This document shows positions 1 through 10,511 of a stretch of 64,000 nt of DNA, piece by piece (within the stretch, counting starts at the first letter, position 1; every line of letters starts with the position of its first letter). The DNA is from Daedaleopsis sinensis (taxonomy: Eukaryota > Basidiomycota > Agaricomycetes > Polyporales > Polyporaceae). The position numbers and the translations under genes are program-made. The stretch is taken from contig CM066303.1 of NCBI GenBank assembly GCA_033807695.1, forward strand, positions 3,968,001 to 4,032,000, written 5' to 3'. The notes beneath the pieces were generated by a model that did not search any database, was not told the DNA's origin, and worked only from the letters and a program-made list of their open reading frames with translations.

Positions 1-1617
1 ATTCAAGCGCTCGAGCTCGAACTCCGAGCAGTTTCGATGCACCCAGAGAAAGAGCTGACGCTCATTCTCGGGCATCTTGGCGAGCCGGCGACCCATAGCC
101 TCATTGAGTCCTAGATCGTCCGCCGTCGGGACGTCGGAACCCTCAGGGACCCTTGCTGAAGGGATGTCTTCTTCGTCATCGTCCTCCTCGCCGCTGCCCT
201 CCTCGCCTGACGGTGACTCATCACCTGCGTGGTCGTCGTCGTCGTTGCGCCTACGCGTTCGACGGCCAGTGCCCCGTTTAGTCTTGACTTGAAGGGCCGA
301 AGTGGTCGCAGCCGCGGACACTTGTGGCGCACTTGACGGGCCCGGCATGGGCCCGGCCGCGTCTGCTTCGTCTGCGACCCCGGAAGGCCCATCTTTGGCG
401 GCCAGTTGGGTAAGATATTCTAGGTTACTGTGTTAGCTATCACCCAGTGAGCGAGGACCTCCATCATACCTTCAGTGTTCATAAGATAGCGCGTGAACGA
501 GGGCATGATCGAGCTCTGAAACACGGGACCCTCTACACCATGCCACATACGATTGCCAGTGGCGCGTCCAGCGCTGAGACTGGTTGTAGGACATCAGTAA
601 TGCTATTGAAGTTGAAATGACTCTGTTCTTACACTTTTAAGTCGAACTCCTTCGGGCCCCCAAGTGTTGGAACGCCGGCGATCAGGGTTATGTGGAAGCC
701 AGTGTAGCTCTTGAGGAGCTCGAGCAGCGGCTGCACGATCGGCGCCCAGGTTGCACGAGCTCTACTAGGGATGCATGAGATGGAATATGACTCATGTAGA
801 GCTAATGTACTCGCCTGGCCTTGGATTCTTCGTCCTGGGGGACACCGTGACTCGGCACCAACCCTGCGGCATAGTCCTCGAGATCCTGCGCATGCATCTC
901 GTCTACCTCAGCTTGGAGCTCCTTCCTGCGTTCATCCGTCTCCTGTGCCAGGAGCTCGCGCGCAATTGCTCCCCGGAAATTCAACCGCTCCTTGTCTGGC
1001 AAGTTGGCGCTGTACCACCGCTCGTCGAAGACTTCTTGAATGCCGGCTTCGTTCACGTCCATGTAAAATTGCCACAACGCTAGCTTCCGTGGGGGAGGGG
1101 GAGGGTTGGCGGCATCATTGAGCTTGGCCAAGAGCCCAGCCCATGGGTTCTCCTCCCGGCGCGCCGTCGTTGTGGCGACATACCGAAAGTGACTCTTGAT
1201 GCGCTAAGAATCAATGTCAGCAAGTGAGTAGTATCCTCATATTTATCTATGACGCACCTCCTGTGTCTGATCGACGATGTCCTGTTTCTCCTTTAGAATC
1301 TCAGGGGTCTCCTCCTCAGTCGTCGGCGGGGGAGGAATGGACGGATCGCCGGGTTCGCGGTCTAGGGGCAGGTTCCAGGGAAATTCCACCCAATACTTGG
1401 GGAAGAATTCGTCCCAGAAGTCGTTTTGAATTTTCCGGGGCGCCTTATGGACGGGCAGGAAGTCGTTGTAATACTTCGCGATGAACTGGCCGCGCATGCC
1501 GCCAAAGGTGTTCTTCGCGCCGGGCTTCCCTCCCTTGCGGGGCCTGCTGGCCTTGTGACGATCTCGAGCGGCTCGTGACATTGTCTGGCGCTTTTTGGCT
1601 GTCTGGGTACGTGCCAT
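1..1617 (-). CDS. Transposon-linked hypothetical protein, 3' end outside window
   Basis: I recognise this as one of the multi-copy basidiomycete hypothetical proteins usually found near transposons; its function is unknown. The start chosen is the ATG at 1617, followed by a basic, likely nuclear N-terminus (MARTQTAKKRQ). Exon 1 (1617-1258) has a conserved block rich in aromatic residues (FIAKYYNDFL, FFPKYWVEFPW). A 54-nt intron (1257-1204, GTGCGT...TTAG) leads to an exon with FYMDVNEAG and the charged block LNFRGAIARELL. A later exon near 645-735 carries YTGFHITLIAG, a hallmark segment of this family. The next one (about 475-585) ends FTRYLMNTEG. The last exon is very acidic (runs of D and E near 130-260) and is open to base 1. 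The splice between about 775 and 860 could not be fixed with certainty, and the end is missing. The neighbour at 1851 is divergent. Confidence 0.6.
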
Positions 1618-1850
1618 GGTCGTCGTGTGAGGTATTGAGAGATAGAGAGAGCAAAATTGGAGGCGTGAGGGCAAGAGAGACGCGTCGAACGTAGGGTGAC
1701 TATGAAAGCGCGTGCGGTCACCGTTGTGTCACTGTGTGTGACGGTGTGTCACTGTGGTGACCTCCGAGCGCACGTGGTTATCGGTTCTTGATCGCTCACG
1801 ACCATCTATCTCCGCTCGACGATCCTCCCCCTTCATCTCTCCCCATCGCA

Positions 1851-3213
1851 ATGCCCGTGTCTGACGAGCTCATCGACGACTACGACGACATCGCCCAATC
1901 GCTCGGCGTCACTCCGGTGTACAACGACGAGGGGGAGATCATTCCGCTGGGCCAGCCAGAGGGCGGGTGCAAAGTCGTGGTGTATGTCGTCTGGGTCGGC
2001 CGGGCTTTAGGACTGTTCTATAATTGGTGAGCACCTGCTGTTTGACGTCGTGCGACTCAATGGACAACGTTCTGCTACTATAACAGGGGCATTGCCAGTG
2101 CCACGGTCGTGGGGTTTCCAGGCGCCGCATACAAGGGGTACAAGTCTCTCGAGAACGCACGCCGGGCATGGATACTGGGTCCTGCGAGATATGGGGGCCG
2201 GTGGCGCCCTCCAGCCCCTCGGGCCGCATTGCCTACTCCCCGACATGTCCGTCGCCGCCCTCCCGCGCAGGAGAGCCCTGCTGATGGCGCTACTCCCGCC
2301 GAATTCGAGCTACGCCCCACTCCTCAAGTTGTTGTTCGAGTCCCTCGCATCCCCATCGCTCTGGAGACGACCGAGCCCGACGAAGAACTCTACTGGAGTG
2401 AAGATCGCCGCCAAGACCGACCCGCCCCCTTGGCTGAGCCTCTCACCATGTCCCCGACGATCTCTAGCGTAGCATCACTCAGTCTATCGGATCCCGCGTC
2501 CCCTTCTCTTACCGCCGGCACCATCTCGCCGGGCACAATCGTCACCCCCCTCCTTCTCTCCACGACCGCGCTTCACGACGGAGGATTCGCACGGCCAGCG
2601 CCAACTCCCGCGGCACGCCCTTCCGCCCTCCCAAATGCATCATGGCGCCTTTCGGGAAGCGACCGCAGCGGCACGACGCCGTCAGCGTCCCGCTCCAATG
2701 CCCCGTCGGCGTCCTGCTCCTATGCCCCGTCGGCGTCCCGCTCCAATGCCCCGTCGTCGCCCTCGAAAGTCGTCGGCCCGTCAAGACGCGCTGAACGCGC
2801 CGAGAGACCTGGAAGCTCAAGGTCTGGGCGCGGATGGATACCCGAGGTGTCTTCCCCCACCGCCACCCAGCGCAGCATCACGAGCGCCAGCTCGAGCGAT
2901 AAGGAGGTGTTTGTCATCGTTCGCGGTGATTTCCCGGGGGTATACACAGATCGGTTAGCACCATCCCATAGTTCACGTGTCCTTGCTGATCTCACATTGC
3001 GCCCATAGGCACACCGCGTTCAGCAAAGTTGGCACGAGCCCGGGCATGAAGGTTGTCCTCTTCAACTCCTTGAGTCGAGCTGCATTGTACTTCTCTCGAA
3101 AGTACATGGCTGGTGAGGTTGGAGTACCTGTCGTCGTGTTCGAGGACGTCGACGAGAACCATGCTGGCGCTGAGGAGGACGAGGCCGAGAACTGGCAGGA
3201 TGCTGAGGACTGA
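1851..3213 (+). CDS. Protein with two RNase H1 N-terminal (Cauli_VI/viroplasmin-like) domains
   Basis: The model joins 1851-2026, 2087-2953 and 3009-3213 and gives 415 aa; both introns (60 and 55 nt) keep phase. The ATG at 1851 was chosen over one at 1788 because it opens the conserved protein and sits in a better context. Near residues 40-85 the motif YVVWVGRALGLFYNW followed by VGFPGAAYKGYKSLENA matches the RNase H1 N-terminal domain, which binds RNA-DNA hybrid or double-stranded RNA in known proteins. A second, weaker copy lies near the C-terminus (VFVIVRGDFPGVYTDR across intron 2, then VVLFNSLSRAALYF). The middle is Pro/Ser-rich, low in complexity and carries a short tandem repeat. No RNase H catalytic domain is present. 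Such domain-only proteins are common in agaricomycete repeats; a role in element biology is inference. Confidence 0.65.
2679..2758 (+). repeat. 27-bp coding tandem repeat
   Basis: About three copies of a 27-bp unit encode the peptide pattern PSASRSNA / PSASCSYA / PSASRSNA inside the low-complexity linker of the RNase H1 N-terminal-domain protein. Confidence 0.8.
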
Positions 3214-3339
3214 CCGCGCAGACATTGTGCTGTGACATTTTGCTCGTATACCTTTTTAAATGTACTATTTCTCAGAACGATTATATTTGCGTGCGACTGC
3301 ATGAGGGACATGAATGTCCAAAGTCTAAGCAAGTTATAG

Positions 3340-4157
3340 CTACTCGACATTCACTACAATACCTCGGTCAGCCGCAATACTATCCAACCTGCCCTCCACA
3401 ACAGCGATCATGTACTGAATCTTCAGAATAGCACAGCAGAGAACTCGGAATACATCCCGGGTGAAAGTACTTGCGCCGTTCGCAAGTCGAGTAGGCTCTC
3501 CACACATAGCCTCTTCAATGGCGCTCAAAATCTTATCTCCCTCCAACAGCCATCGCTCTTTCTCCTCTACCCAAGTCCTAAGGACGACGTCGTCGTCTGA
3601 GTGTGCTTCGTATTCCTGCGTGATTTGGTATTGGAAGGCGCCGCGGGGGTTGTCGAGATAGCCCCACACGTCCAGAGAGTGGTTGATGGCACAGAACGTC
3701 ATGGCGTACATATGATGCGTCGTCGCGGGGAACGCAATGGGAGAGGTAGCCTGACTTAGAACATGGCCATATTCATCGCGACACTCGAGTGATAGTGACA
3801 GGAGAGGGACGTACGTCTGGAAGGCCAGTGCGAGCGCTGGATCAGTGTGGACGACCCGGTGTCCGTTGGATGGATCCGGGGTGCGCGGTCTGGCCAGTAG
3901 TAGTGAAGCCCCAAACCCAGCCTCTTCTGCGTTGTCAACGCCATTTGCCAGGCTGGCCGGCACGCTCGACCTGTGAGCACGTAGCCGGGAGATAAGTCAA
4001 CAGGGCGCCAGTATACAGAGCGAACGTACTGTGCCCCCCAGTCCTCTGCCGTTTCGGACTCCTGACTCGAAGCTTGCTCAGTGCGGCGTTGCTTGGCACG
4101 ATAGCGGAGATTTCGAGCGCGGCGGAGGGCTTGTTTGCGGTCGGTCGCAGCTGACAT
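3340..4157 (-). CDS. Hypothetical protein, 252 aa
   Basis: Two exons, 4157-4030 and 3970-3340, are joined across a 59-nt intron (GTACGT...CACAG) with phase kept, giving 252 aa. The N-terminus is strongly basic (ALRRARNLRYRAKQRR), resembling a nuclear-localisation or nucleic-acid-binding stretch, and is followed by an acidic SQESETAEDW segment. The C-terminal two thirds is a helical, aromatic-rich domain (for example MYAMTFCAINHSLDVWGYLD and KILSAIEEAMCG) with no motif I can name. It lies 3' to 3' with the plus-strand gene ending at 3213 and downstream of the dioxygenase gene on the same strand. It resembles lineage-specific basidiomycete hypotheticals that travel with repeats. The function is unknown. 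Confidence 0.6.
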
Positions 4158-4228
4158 GACAAGGTTATGGCAGCAGGGGAGAGGATACACAGAGTCTCGA
4201 GAAGAGAACGTTCGCAAGGTCAAGGGAA

Positions 4229-4318
4229 TGCTGAGACGGTGGTGAATGCTGAGGCGCTGAGACGGTGGACGCTGAGACGCTGAGACGGTGGACGCTGAGC
4301 GCTGAGACGCTGAGACGG
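4229..4318. repeat. Minisatellite of GCTGAGACGGTGGAC-like units
   Basis: Five to six imperfect copies built from CTGAGACG and GTGGACG fill the short gap between the start of the 252-aa gene (4157) and the stop of the dioxygenase gene (4394). Confidence 0.85.
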
Positions 4319-4393
4319 GGATGTAGCTCGTAACACCCAAGAATACATTTGTCATAAAGCAGCTCAGCATACTCTAGTAATACGGCAGTGTAG

Positions 4394-6243
4394 CTATCGG
4401 CCCAAAGCTGCCAACACCTCGTCCCATGTGCTAAGCATGTCAACGCCGCGCTCCCAAAACTCCCGGCCGCTCTCACTAAGCTTGCCCCCTCCCTCCTCCA
4501 ACGACTTCTTTGACTGATGCCCACAATCTACCCATCGAAACAATCCTGCAGCTGAGTACTGCGTGAACGAATAGCGGATCTCACCCTTGGCGAGGCCAAT
4601 ATTCGAGTGTCTGACGATGGCGGAGGGAATGATAATCGTAGACACAGGGGGGAACTCGACCACCATCTCGAGGTCGTGCAGTACGATGTGGCCGCTAGTC
4701 TTGGGATTGTAGCGGCCAAACGCGGTGATGGCGCAGGGGCCGTAGGCGAGGTTGAGATGGTCGGCGTGCTCACCGGTAACGGTCTGCGGGCCCACGTTGA
4801 ATGTGGCGGCAGCGAAGACATTATTTTTGAAGAGGCGTCGCAATGATGGATTTCGTTCCATGAGAGCAATGAGGGTGGCGTCGTAGTGCCGGTATATCTT
4901 GGGCTCGAAGATCTGCAGAGCGGCTGGTGCGCCCAGTGAGCGCGCACTGAATTGTCTGCAGGAGCTTTCGGAGGCGCACCATTGCCATAGTTGGCAGCCC
5001 GCTTTATTGCCGGCAGCGCCAGCAGCTTCTCAACGACTTCCTCGTTGTTGCGACTTCCTTGAGCTAGGTTCCCGACGCGCTATGATCGCACGCATCAACA
5101 CGATGCGATAACCGGCCTAGAAGCAAGATGGAGCGGATGTCGTTACCTGTTGCCCGCCACCGAACGAAATGCCGCAGCTGATGGCCCTCACGCTTTCCCC
5201 CCTGCAATTGGGCTTATTGGAGAACTGGTAGGTTGAATTTGCCTCATCGAATGCCCGCTGAACGGCCTCGTTGATGTCGGTGTGATAGCTCGGGTCGTCG
5301 GGAGGCATGCCGGCAAGAACTCCTACCACCTTCTTGCCGGATAGGTCGAGAAACGCTCGTGACGTCCTATTGGGCGAACTTCACGCTCGAGTGCGCGGGC
5401 GTGTCACAACAGAAGGCGCACTTACCTCCCATCCCAACTGATGTACTTATAGCCCATAGCCAAGAAATCCTCCACTGTACGCGTGTCCCCGGTGGACTCC
5501 TTATGCGTGGGCTTTTCCTGCAGCCCAACGTAGCCGGATCGTGCGACACGGACGTCGTCCATACTCAACGAAATTGCCGACCTGATTGGCTCACCCATGC
5601 CTGGCGCAAGCGAACTCGGGAGGCTCTCGGGCCTTGCGCTGCCAGGGGCACGATCCGCGGTGAGTTTGCCCATTTGGTCTAGCTGGTTGTCGGAGTTGGC
5701 TTGGGCGACCATGCGCGGGCCAATCGGGGAGGCGGGGCGTCGTTTCGAGGCTCCTTTGATTGGCCTGTTCATGGTCGGGTCCTGCTCACGGGCGCGCTTT
5801 TGGTTGCGGCGGTGTTTTTTATGCGCTCGCTGGTGATGGCGGGCTTTCGAGATGGAGGCGTCGAAGGAGGTGTCGGCGGCATCGACAGGAGGGCTCAGCG
5901 GAGCGGGAGCAGAGAAGGACGATGGCAGCGGGGCGACGATGGCCGTTTCTGGCAAGTCCGATTCGGGCAGGGTCACGGCCCCGTCATCCTCGTCAGGGTC
6001 ATCCCATGTGGCGGTGGCTGAGCCCGCTCCATTCTCCTGCACGCTCAGCGCGTCTTGGATACTACGATAGAGACGAAAGGACGGCGGGGCGTGCAAAGGC
6101 ACGCCTATGGATGAGAACCATGGGGAGAACGCAGACCCCACGCGTGTCTGCAACGCCGGGCGTTGGTGGTGGCTCTATCTCCTGAGCCAGAAGAATACTC
6201 ACCCTGCGGAAGCCTACAATGTCTCCTGAGTGGGCGTTTTGCT
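4394..6243 (-). CDS. TET/JBP-family 2-oxoglutarate Fe(II) dioxygenase, 5' exons unresolved
   Basis: The modelled exons are 6243-6203 (tentative), 6147-5426, 5366-5147, 5079-4980 and 4923-4394. The introns are 55-67 nt and all phases agree from 6147 on (523 aa). The C-terminal domain matches fungal TET/JBP proteins: ISCGISFGGGQQ, then VGPQTVTGEHADH with the metal-binding H-x-D (His at 4768, residues about 400-402), the distal metal His in VRHSN (4609) and the 2-oxoglutarate-binding Arg in EIRYSFTQY (4576). The family oxidises 5-methylcytosine or thymine in DNA. The N-terminal half is disordered, basic and Pro/Ser-rich. All catalytic residues are present, so the gene looks potentially active. 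It is divergent from the KDZ transposase at 6709, an arrangement known for basidiomycete KDZ elements. The real start codon lies further upstream and was not identified. Confidence 0.75.
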
Positions 6244-6313
6244 CTGCTCACGGGGTGCGGTCAGAGGCGAGTCTGATCTAAGTACATTCACTGCCCCATC
6301 ACCTCCCAGGCTT

Positions 6314-6411
6314 ACATCCGGGCCCCAAGGTCGGAGCTCGCGCGACGTAGACTCGGATTGGATAGTCCGGACACGCGCTGCATCCGGGCCCCAGGGTCGG
6401 GGCGCACGCGA
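6314..6411. repeat. Two direct repeats around a CATCCGGGCCCCA core
   Basis: Two imperfect copies, about 66 bp apart, start CATCCGGGCCCCA and continue GGTCGG. They lie between the dioxygenase exons and the transposase start. They encode RPWGPD twice on the minus strand, so they may be part of an unresolved 5' exon or of the shared upstream region. Confidence 0.5.
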
Positions 6412-6708
6412 TGAGGCTCGTGTCCACAGGCGGTCGGTGTACAATGAACGAAAAACTCACCCGCCATAGAGCCGTGGTTTGAGCGGCGGGCTAGTACGAC
6501 GGGGAGGAGCGTGTTGAGGGCAAGGTGGGCGGGGCCATGGCCAAGCACGCGCCGTCCTTAAGTAGAGGCTGGGGGCCGAGGCAGGGGTCCTCGGCTGTGA
6601 CTTTTCTCCGTTACGCGTTACCGTCGCGCGCGCGATGAGAATTGTGGACGCATTTGCCCTGCATTTGCCACAAGGTCCCCGCTGTCATCTCCCCAAACCA
6701 GCCATACG

Positions 6709-9700
6709 ATGTCTAAACGCGTCCGACGAACCTGGGTCGACTCCGCCGCTCTCGACCCCAATTCTACTGGGGAATTCTTCATCTCGGCCGCCGAAGCTGT
6801 TGCTAATGTCTCCGCCTCGCTGACCCCGTCCTCCTCCACTCTGTCAGTATCTGTGGACCATGCGACAGCAGACCGACGCAGGACGCTCAGCGAAAATGTC
6901 CCCGTCCCCACTCCCTCACATTCTGGGACCCCAGGTCCCGACGGGGCATTGGATCCCAATTCGACGCCCGTGACGATGAACTCTATCGCCGACTGGGACT
7001 GCTTCTTTCGGGAGGCGGCACCCGATGAGCCAGAGGGGGTGTTCGAGGCTGAGAGTCACGCCCGAAGATATGTTAATTCGGTATGTCCCATTTTGCGCAC
7101 CAATCATCGTCACCCGATACCCATTCGAATGTGCCGGTCTTTCAGGATCAGCCCATGAAGACATGGATCCCCGAGGCCGACTTATACCTGGACGAACTCA
7201 TCCGCCGCGAAGGCCGCGGTGATTTCACCGCTGAAGTGTGCAAAAGCTGTCGTGCCGACTCGACATCCGATTCGCCCGCCCGCAAGGCAGTTTTCCGCTG
7301 CACGGACTGCTCTCCTGCACCTCTCTGTTGTGACGCATGTCTGCGCGACCGTCACGCGCTCCTGCCCTTCCATCGCATCAAGGTTAGTGTCGGCTGTTCT
7401 ATTCGAAGCGACGACGGCAGTACTGACTTTGGACTTTGACTTCTCAGAGGTGGACGGGGCAAATGTTCGAGACAAGCTCACTGCACGACGCTGGCCTCTC
7501 CATCCAGCTCGGACACGCCGACGGGTCTACTTGCGCCAACCCGAAGCCGGCGCGAAAGGACTTCTGCGCCATTGATATCAACGGGCGGCACAACTTGCGC
7601 GTCGCCTTCTGTGGATGCGACCGAGCCGGTCAGGCGGGCAATTCCGTCCAACAACTTCTTCGCGCCGACCTGTACCCTGCCACTCAGATTGAACCAAACA
7701 CCGCCCTGACCTTCCGCCTCCTGGAGCACTACCATATCCAAAGTTTGCAGGGCAAAATCACGATGTACGACTACTACGAGTCATTGGACCGCCTCACAGA
7801 CAACACCGGGACCAAGCAGCTTCAAAGTCGATATGAGGTGTTCATGCGCGTCGTCGCGCAATGGCGCTATCTGAAGCGGTTAAAGCGCGCCGGGAGAGCC
7901 CACGATTCGTCCGGCGTGACAGGTACCCTCCCAGGGCAGTTAGCCGTCAACTGCCCCGCGTGCCCGCGTCCTGGAGTCAATCTGCCGGAGAACTGGGAGA
8001 CTGTCAGCGACGATCTCAAGTGAGTCTATTTGACATGTCTCTCGAGTGTCGTAATGCTAAGCGCGTGACGTACAGGTACCTATACGTCATGAGTGTGGCG
8101 ATCGACGCCTGCTTTCGGTTAAAGCGACGTGCTGTGTCTGACGAAGAGAAGGACCCGATCCTGGGAGGTGGGTGCGGCTACTTCGTGGAGGACACTGGCT
8201 ACAAGGAGATTCTGAGCGCGTACACGGCGCAGAAGGAGGTATGTCCGCAGCTCCTTTTTATGAGATGTCCGTGCATGTGACGCTAAGTGGGAATCTTGCA
8301 CAGATGTCGACGTGTACTGGCTTGGCAGCCCTCGATCACGCAAACACGAAGTTCAACAAGGGCTACGCCGCAACCGGCGTTGGCGCGGTCATTTGTGCGA
8401 GGCATGAATACATGCTCGCCAATGGTGTAGGTGACACTCAGGTCGGCGAGCGGTACGCATATTTCACCTGAATACTCACGCAATGTACTGATATCGATTA
8501 TTCATGGGCGCAGATATATAAACATGGATTACATATTTGTGTCCGCGATGCTACACCACCTCGTCGTGAACAAGCTCATCACGTACGACATCGCGTGTCA
8601 GTGGTCGAAGGGCTTGCTTGAGCGAATAGCCAAGTTTCCCACACACCTGCAAATCAAGCTCCCCCCCGGTGCAACCGTGTTCGGGATCCCCAAGCTCCAC
8701 TACCATAGCCATCAGAGCGAAGGGCACGCGCCGTTCTCTCTGAACTACCGTCTCGGTGCAGGCCGGACCGACGGCGAGGGAATTGAGCGTCGCTGGTGGT
8801 GGATACAGCCGATCGCCAACAGTACGAAGGGTATGGGCCCTGGAAAGCGGCAGGGTGTGTTAGAAGACCAGTGGGGGTATGCAAACTGGCGGAAAACCGT
8901 GATGATGCGTGCGTACTCATCCAGTGTTTGCTACAGCGCCTAAAACTCATCGTGTACCGCGTCGTTCAGCCTGGACCCTCCGTGATCGCCTCATCACCGC
9001 CGCTCGCGAGCACAAAGATCACCAAGAGCTCTTCAAGGAATTTACTACGCGTCTCGACGACAAGCACGTGTACGACTGGTCAGCTCAGATCATGGCATGG
9101 GAGCGAGACCAGACGCTTCCTGATCCGTATCAGGTAATCGCGTCAGGTAGGACATTGTGCACTGCGGCTCTCGCTCTCAGGCTTGATGTTTGCTAACATC
9201 AACGTCCCGTCATACCAGGTGCGACACAGGCTGAGATCCGGCAGAAGATCTCTGAGGAAGAGTCGCTGGCAGGTGCACAGGCAGACTACGTCCCTCTGCA
9301 TGACGTCACGCCGGCCGGATTCATTACCACCGGCATTGACATCGAGGATCAACAGTACGTCTACAGGGTCTTACTACCTACATGCATCTGGCGTTAACAG
9401 TATCGTAATTAGACATAGGCTCCGAGTCGACGCGCGTAAGGCGACTCCAGCTAAGCTGCCCGCTCTCGTTGAACGTCGGCACGCTCTACGTCGCCGACTG
9501 TTGAAGTTCCGTGAGCTCCAAGCTGTATACATGCCGGCAGCCCTGCCCATCCTGGCCGAGGACCCGACGGCACGCCTGGAGGTGGAACACGTGGAAAACG
9601 TGCGCGTAGGGCTACCCTCAGACATCAGCGATGCTCACAGGGCGACGGTGTGCGCGCGCCGCCTTCAAGACATAGAAGCTCAGCTGCGCGAGGCGCAATG

Positions 9701-10511
9701 CCGCGACGCCCTTCAGGACCTTCGCAACAAACTCCACATCATCGCGCATCTGTATAGGTATAAGAAGGTTAACGTTCGACATCAAGGGGCCAACACACGC
9801 GCTCGAGGCGACATCTCCAAACAGGAGGAGCGCAAGGGACGTGCTGCTGCAACATATCGACGCGCTTACAGCGCGAAGCTCGCGCTATCCGGGACCGGCG
9901 CGTGGATGGACACTCTACAGGTTCTCAACGACAGCGACATCCGGCACATGACCGAGGACGACCCGATGCCTGTGGTCGGCTCAAAGCGCAAGCGCGGCAA
10001 GAAGGGTAACAAAGACGTTCCGGGAGTGGGCGAGGGCCGTCGGAAGGTCTCCTGGATCTGGAAGGGGGCGGATCAGGACGGCGCGGAGGGCGCGACTGAT
10101 TCCCTGCGTGTTGAATGGTTGAAGATGCGCGCGCGGATGATGCGCTGGTGGGAGGAGACCAAGATGCTCCCAGAGGAGATGCGCCGCTGCCTCGCTACAC
10201 TCCTGTTCGAGGAGGACATCTGGCGCGCGCGCGCGTCCAATCGCGCGGTGGAGGATCCTCGACTTGGTGAGGGCCTGGCTGCGTACGCGCTCAGTCAGGC
10301 CGAGATGCGCCGTGCTATGCGCGCAACATTTCGAACAGTCTGTCTGGATGCGGCAAGGAAGAACACTGATGGGTTGACTATGGAGTGGGATCCTGTGGAT
10401 GGATGGGAGGTGTCGCTTACGGAGCTACCGGAGGTGGACGAGGAGTACGCTGATTTGGCGCGCATGTACGAGCTAGACGGAGAGGATTTGGAATTGCCTA
10501 TTTGGGCATAA
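6709..10511 (+). CDS. KDZ-superfamily transposase with CxC2 cysteine cluster, 1091 aa
   Basis: Nine exons (6709-7080, 7146-7382, 7448-8019, 8076-8238, 8304-8452, 8514-8908, 8970-9133, 9230-9354, 9413-10511) join in phase without a stop. From about residue 156, CKSC, then CTDC, CCDACLRDRH and LPFHRIK, form the CxC2-type zinc cluster found at the front of Kyakuja-Dileera-Zisupton transposases. The RNase H-fold core follows: first Asp in SVAIDACFRLK (D404), CARHEYMLANGVGD, second Asp in TYDIACQW (D523), KLHYHSH, and the catalytic Glu in GRTDGEGIERRWWW (E586 or E589). The C-terminal third is helical and Arg-rich with an acidic tail. The intact catalytic set suggests a potentially active transposase acting in the nucleus on its own element ends. 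Those ends were not located. Confidence 0.85.

Noticed and set aside
4940..4990. Apparent frameshift in the dioxygenase gene
   Set aside because: An intron at 4979-4924 with a CACCAG acceptor joins the two frames in phase and gives the expected family sequence.
8909..8936. Apparent 28-nt intron or frameshift in the transposase
   Set aside because: A normal 61-nt intron (8909-8969, GTGCGT...TTCAG) restores the family alignment and keeps phase, so no lesion is needed.
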